Source: Gammaproteobacteria bacterium
Lineage (GTDB): Bacteria > Pseudomonadota > Gammaproteobacteria > Eutrophobiales > Eutrophobiaceae
DNA: 9,217 nucleotides
Reading direction: 5' to 3'
Assembly: GCA_003645215.1 (NCBI GenBank)
Contig: QNEM01000066.1
Span: forward strand, 1 to 9,217
A program made the position numbers and the translations under genes. Positions within the stretch are counted from its first letter, which is position 1; the number at the start of each line of letters is the position of its first letter. Under the pieces are notes generated by a model. It saw only the letters and a program-made list of their open reading frames with translations. It was not told where the DNA came from and ran no database searches. Positions 6,887 through 9,217 of this stretch are shown here, piece after piece.

Positions 6887-7228
6887 TTAACCAGGTGGCC
6901 AGGAAAAGGACCTTCCAGCAAGAATGTGGACATGTAAATGAAAGACTGTTTGACCGGAATCAGCACCGTTGTTCACAACCAGTCGAAATGCATCACCGAA
7001 GCCTTCCTGTTTTGCAACCTTACTTGCTGTTGTCAACAAATGCCCAAGCAATGCCTCATCTGTTTCCATGGCATCGGTAAGCATGGCGATTGATTTTTTT
7101 GGGATCACCAGGATATGCACAGGTGCCTGCGGATTTACATCACGAAAGGCAAGGCACTGCTCATCTTCATAAACAATATCAGCAGGTATTTCCCGATTTA
7201 TAATTTTGCTAAAAAGTGTTTCAGACAT
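6887..7228 (-). CDS. hinT: HIT-family purine nucleoside phosphoramidase HinT
   Basis: A 113-residue cytosolic histidine-triad protein of the HINT branch, which hydrolyses purine nucleoside phosphoramidates and related aminoacyl-adenylate adducts. The N-terminus ETLFSKIINREIPADIVYED and the segment FRDVNPQAPVHILVIPKK are characteristic. The catalytic triad is FHLHVHIL with H97, H99 and H101, preceded by SGQTV. It ends SFSWPPG, the C-terminal WPPG form typical of HINT proteins (including eukaryotic HINT1) rather than the longer tail of E. coli HinT. Length is normal. The ATG has only a weak GGT upstream. It is upstream of aroG on the same strand; I know of no functional link between the two. 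Confidence 0.94.
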   Translation of the reverse strand: MSETLFSKIINREIPADIVYEDEQCLAFRDVNPQAPVHILVIPKKSIAMLTDAMETDEALLGHLLTTASKVAKQEGFGDAFRLVVNNGADSGQTVFHLHVHILAGRSFSWPPG

Positions 7229-7333
7229 TAATTACCAGCCCGGTTTCTATAGTAAGCGGCGATTATAGGCATGTTGTTGGAAGTAATAAACATAATCATA
7301 AGAATGTGTGGTTTAGAGGGCCATAAAATCTGG

Positions 7334-7360
7334 ATATACAGGCCAGAATAGGCTGTATAT
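7334..7360. repeat. inverted repeat in the hinT/lipoprotein gap
   Basis: ATATACA-G-GCC (7334-7344) can pair with GGCTGTATAT (7351-7360) around an AGAATA loop, giving 10 base pairs with one bulged G. No T-run follows on either strand, so it is not a standard terminator. It lies in the 242-base divergent gap between hinT and the lipoprotein gene. The rest of that gap shows only a weak promoter-like pair for the lipoprotein (TTGCAT 7406-7411, TAAATA 7429-7434, 17 bases apart) and no convincing gene. Confidence 0.35.
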
Positions 7361-7470
7361 TGTGCAATGTAGCGTATTGTATTACTTGATATGCCCTGAA
7401 TGATGTTGCATCCGAGGGAATTAGTTTCTAAATACAGAATCAAAACGGGAAATATAACAGGATAATAGCC

Positions 7471-8106
7471 ATGATGAGCCGATGTAAAACCACATTAAAA
7501 CTGATTTTTATAACATCGATCTGTCTGTTCATGGCGGGGTGTGGTGAAGGACTCTATCCTATTGATGTATCTGAAGGCTTTTGGAGGGGAGTAAAAAATA
7601 AGGATATACGAGCGATAGAGAAATATTCAACAGAAGACAGTTTAACGGGTGATGAACTGAGTGAAAATATATTGCCTATTGATGAAATTATTTTGGGTAA
7701 AACAGTCATCGATGGTGACGCTGCATGGGTAGATACCACAGTGACAATTTCTGGAGATAAACCCTATACGCTACCAATAAAAACTGTACTAATCAGGGAA
7801 AACAAGCAATGGAAGGTAGATTATCAGGCAACAATGAAATGGGTCTCCAGGGGTAGTTCGGTTTACAGTGTTATTAATGGGATTAAAAGTATGACCAGAG
7901 ATCTGGCTGAAGAGTTTGATCAATCAATGGAAGATATACAAAAAGCGATCCCGGAAATTAAACAAGAGGTTGAAGAGATAGAAGAGTCATTAATGAAACA
8001 TGTTCCTGAGCTAAAAAAACAGGTCGAGGATTTTGTGGAAGATCTTGAAGAGGCGATAAAAGACCTTGGTAAAGAGTCAGAAGAAGCAACCGTGACCGAG
8101 ACCTGA
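7471..8106 (+). CDS. Lipoprotein with DUF4878/NTF2-like domain and helical tail
   Basis: A predicted 211-residue lipoprotein. The signal peptide has R4 and K6, a hydrophobic core at 9-20 and the lipobox MAGC with Cys24. Gly25 follows, so no Asp retention signal is seen and outer-membrane sorting is likely. Residues about 34-125 look like an NTF2/DUF4878-type fold: a helix (FWRGVKNKDIRAIEKYSTEDS), then strands ending in TVLIRENKQWKVDYQATM. Such domains are common in lipoproteins of unknown role. Residues about 137-203 are highly charged, helical and probably coiled coil. They include an 18-residue repeat, IPEIKQEVEEIEES at 160-173 and VPELKKQVEDFVED at 178-191. AGGAT (7459-7463) is 7 bases before the ATG; a second ATG follows immediately. 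The next gene, 83 bases downstream on the same strand, also encodes an envelope protein. I cannot assign a specific function. Confidence 0.85.
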   Translation: MMSRCKTTLKLIFITSICLFMAGCGEGLYPIDVSEGFWRGVKNKDIRAIEKYSTEDSLTGDELSENILPIDEIILGKTVIDGDAAWVDTTVTISGDKPYTLPIKTVLIRENKQWKVDYQATMKWVSRGSSVYSVINGIKSMTRDLAEEFDQSMEDIQKAIPEIKQEVEEIEESLMKHVPELKKQVEDFVEDLEEAIKDLGKESEEATVTET

Positions 8107-8189
8107 CTCCATCTTGCTATTTACTTTACGCGGTGGCTCAATTACCCTCTGGACATATATGGGATAACGTCGGGTGGGGGTTCGATACC

Positions 8190-8717
8190 ATGAAAGTAAT
8201 TGCTACAGTTTCGCTGTCTATCATGTTCATTCTTACATCAAGTGTTTTTGCGGCAGAACCAATCGAGGAACAACAAGCCCTGCTCTATTACAATATTCCC
8301 TTCGGTGGGGAGAAGAAGGTTGATAATACCCATAAATTCGGTTTTCGCGTTGATCGGGTCTCGATTGACGCGACAACAGGACAATACAGCGATTCAAGCA
8401 GTCTTAACTATCTGATGAAAAAACCGGCCTCACTGGATTTTCAGATGGGTCATCAGGGTATCTCTGCATTCAAGCTACATGGGCATGATTACTTGCCTCA
8501 ACTCGTTAGTATGGCTGATGAGGCAGAAGGTGAAGTAGTCAAGACTGAAGGAGAGAATGACAAAGCAGATGGCCAGGAAAATGTTGAGGCAAGCGAGACC
8601 GAAGAAGGTGAAAAGAAAGAATTAACAACATACTCTGAATTCCTGGATCAAACGACAGTCGGCGTGATAATCGGCGGCACCATTCTGATTCTTATGGCGA
8701 CAGGTATGGGGGGTTAG
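8190..8717 (+). CDS. Secreted protein with acidic linker and C-terminal membrane segment
   Basis: I do not recognise this family. From ATG 8190 the protein has 175 residues. It begins with a clear Sec signal peptide (MKVIATVSLSIMFILTSSVFA, cleavage after residue 21). The frame extends up to GTG 8133, but that would bury the signal peptide behind 19 extra residues. GGTGGGGG (8173-8180) gives a plausible ribosome site 9 bases before ATG 8190. Residues 31-105 form a soluble part with alternating polar and hydrophobic stretches (LLYYNIPFGGEKK, HKFGFRVDRVSID), suggesting beta structure. Residues about 108-147 are a strongly acidic, low-complexity linker rich in Glu. Residues about 156-172 are hydrophobic with a GxxxGG pattern, a possible single membrane anchor ending MGG. 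It follows the lipoprotein gene on the same strand and may be cotranscribed. It could be a cell-envelope accessory protein, which is inference only. Confidence 0.75.
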   Translation: MKVIATVSLSIMFILTSSVFAAEPIEEQQALLYYNIPFGGEKKVDNTHKFGFRVDRVSIDATTGQYSDSSSLNYLMKKPASLDFQMGHQGISAFKLHGHDYLPQLVSMADEAEGEVVKTEGENDKADGQENVEASETEEGEKKELTTYSEFLDQTTVGVIIGGTILILMATGMGG

Positions 8718-8766
8718 GTCAGTCTTCCCAAAAATAAGCCCGTAATGTAAGCTTGGAATGAAAGCC

Positions 8767-9033
8767 CTAGATCCCCATATTACTCAGCGTCACCATAATG
8801 TCATTGATGATGGCGGTGGCACGGGGGTGTTCTGTTTCGAAGTGATTAACAGATTCCTTAAGACCAGCCAGCAGTTCTGACTGATTTTCATTTTGTTCTT
8901 CATTTTCAAGACCTGATTCAATATTCTGAAGTAGCATCTCAAGTTTTTCTTTTGATTGTTCTTCATCTGCGCTCAGATTTTCTATCTCGTTACGCAGTTT
9001 TCCAATATCATCCCGTAATTTTTTTTCAGGCAT
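8767..9033 (-). CDS. DUF4404 family protein
   Basis: A small (88-residue) mostly helical, acidic, probably cytosolic protein that I recognise as DUF4404, a family of unknown function found in proteobacteria. Family-like features are the MPEKKLRDDIGKLRNEIENL start, the central acidic helix with LEMLLQNIESGLENEEQ, and the C-terminal FETEHPRATAIINDIMVTLSNMGI, in which HP and the final MGI are typical. An upstream in-frame ATG at 9042 would add MIT. I prefer ATG 9033 because family members begin MP, but neither start has a good Shine-Dalgarno. It is convergent with the secreted-protein gene, 49 bases away with no terminator seen, and lies downstream of the tRNA on the same strand behind a likely promoter of its own. 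Confidence 0.85.
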   Translation of the reverse strand: MPEKKLRDDIGKLRNEIENLSADEEQSKEKLEMLLQNIESGLENEEQNENQSELLAGLKESVNHFETEHPRATAIINDIMVTLSNMGI

Positions 9034-9065
9034 AGTTATCATCTTTGTTATGAGTCATTAGTAGC

Positions 9066-9093
9066 ATTATAGCCATGCATGCGGCATTGGGAA
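9066..9093 (-). promoter_or_regulatory. candidate sigma-70 promoter for the DUF4404 gene
   Basis: On the minus strand TTCCCA (9088-9093) and a perfect TATAAT (9066-9071) are 16 bases apart. Transcription would start near 9059, about 26 bases before ATG 9033. The spacer contains CATGCATG, a short palindrome that could be an operator or mere chance. No clear tRNA terminator precedes it, so read-through from the tRNA is also possible. Confidence 0.45.
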
Positions 9094-9108
9094 CCTATAT
9101 TTTTTAAA

Positions 9109-9185
9109 TGGTGGGCCCGGTAGGACTTGAACCTACGACCAATGGATTATGAGTCCACTGCTCTAACCAACTGAGCTACAGGCCC
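9109..9185 (-). tRNA. tRNA-Ile2 (anticodon CAT, lysidine type)
   Basis: A complete 77-base cloverleaf including an encoded CCA (9109-9111). The acceptor is GGGCCTG with CGGGCCC, the D arm GCTC/GAGC, the anticodon arm GTGGA-CTCATAA-TCCAT and the T arm GTAGG-TTCAAGT-CCTAC. The anticodon CAT is at 9149-9151. It could be read as elongator Met, but it has the C4-G69 and C5-G68 pairs used by TilS. It also shares GACTCATAATC, TTGGTCG and GGTTCAAGTCC with E. coli ileX-type tRNA. I therefore call it the AUA-reading tRNA-Ile whose C34 is modified to lysidine. Confidence 0.93.
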
Positions 9186-9195
9186 GAATAGGAGA

Positions 9196-9201
9196 GTTAT
9201 A
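9196..9201 (-). promoter_or_regulatory. candidate -10 box for the tRNA gene
   Basis: The minus strand reads TATAAC here, five of six consensus bases, about 10 bases before the mature tRNA 5' end. The matching -35 would fall just outside the window, so the promoter cannot be confirmed. Confidence 0.35.
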
Positions 9202-9217
9202 TTGCTATTCTTGTTTA

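Noticed and set aside
7228..7443. 71-codon minus-strand frame directly upstream of hinT, its stop overlapping the hinT start
   Set aside because: It has no recognisable motif, an unusual composition for a protein and no Shine-Dalgarno, and it spans an AT-rich regulatory gap with an inverted repeat.
8133..8189. GTG 8133 as the start of the secreted protein
   Set aside because: It would place 19 residues ahead of an otherwise ideal signal peptide, and ATG 8190 has a plausible ribosome site.

Overview
The window looks like a chromosomal housekeeping stretch from a gammaproteobacterium. The DAHP synthase matches the E. coli AroG type in length and in every metal-ligand position. The Zur, QueG, TusA, HinT and PerM-type proteins are of the gammaproteobacterial kind, and the tRNA encodes its own CCA. 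Base composition is moderately AT-rich and looks even across the window, and I see no mobile-element, phage or CRISPR sequence. The genus cannot be fixed from the sequence alone.

Layout, left to right. A short REP-like hairpin sits at the left edge. A PerM/AI-2E-type membrane protein follows on the minus strand, divergent from queG (epoxyqueuosine reductase, tRNA queuosine synthesis). Convergent with queG is a TusA-type sulfur carrier gene on the minus strand. It is divergent from the core of the window, a compact zinc-uptake operon zur-znuA-znuC-znuB on the plus strand. The short gap between tusA and zur holds a near-perfect Zur operator. The znuB and aroG stop codons overlap in a shared CTAG. 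On the minus strand aroG lies downstream of hinT. Next come two plus-strand envelope proteins without clear function: a lipoprotein with an NTF2/DUF4878-like fold and a coiled-coil tail, and a secreted protein with an acidic linker and a C-terminal membrane segment. The right end has a DUF4404 gene and a tRNA with anticodon CAT, best read as tRNA-Ile2 (lysidine type), both on the minus strand.

How the parts work together. Zur with zinc should bind the operator and repress its own operon. When zinc falls, ZnuA captures periplasmic zinc and ZnuB/ZnuC import it. Because the operator also covers a consensus -10 facing tusA, the sulfur carrier gene may share zinc control. The ZnuA has Ala where the family's first metal-binding His is expected, and its His-rich loop is thin.

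I do not see a wholly new multi-gene system. The points most worth a second look are the shared Zur operator with tusA, the ligand-variant ZnuA, and the uncharacterised envelope pair at 7471-8717. I found no convincing intrinsic terminator anywhere in the window.
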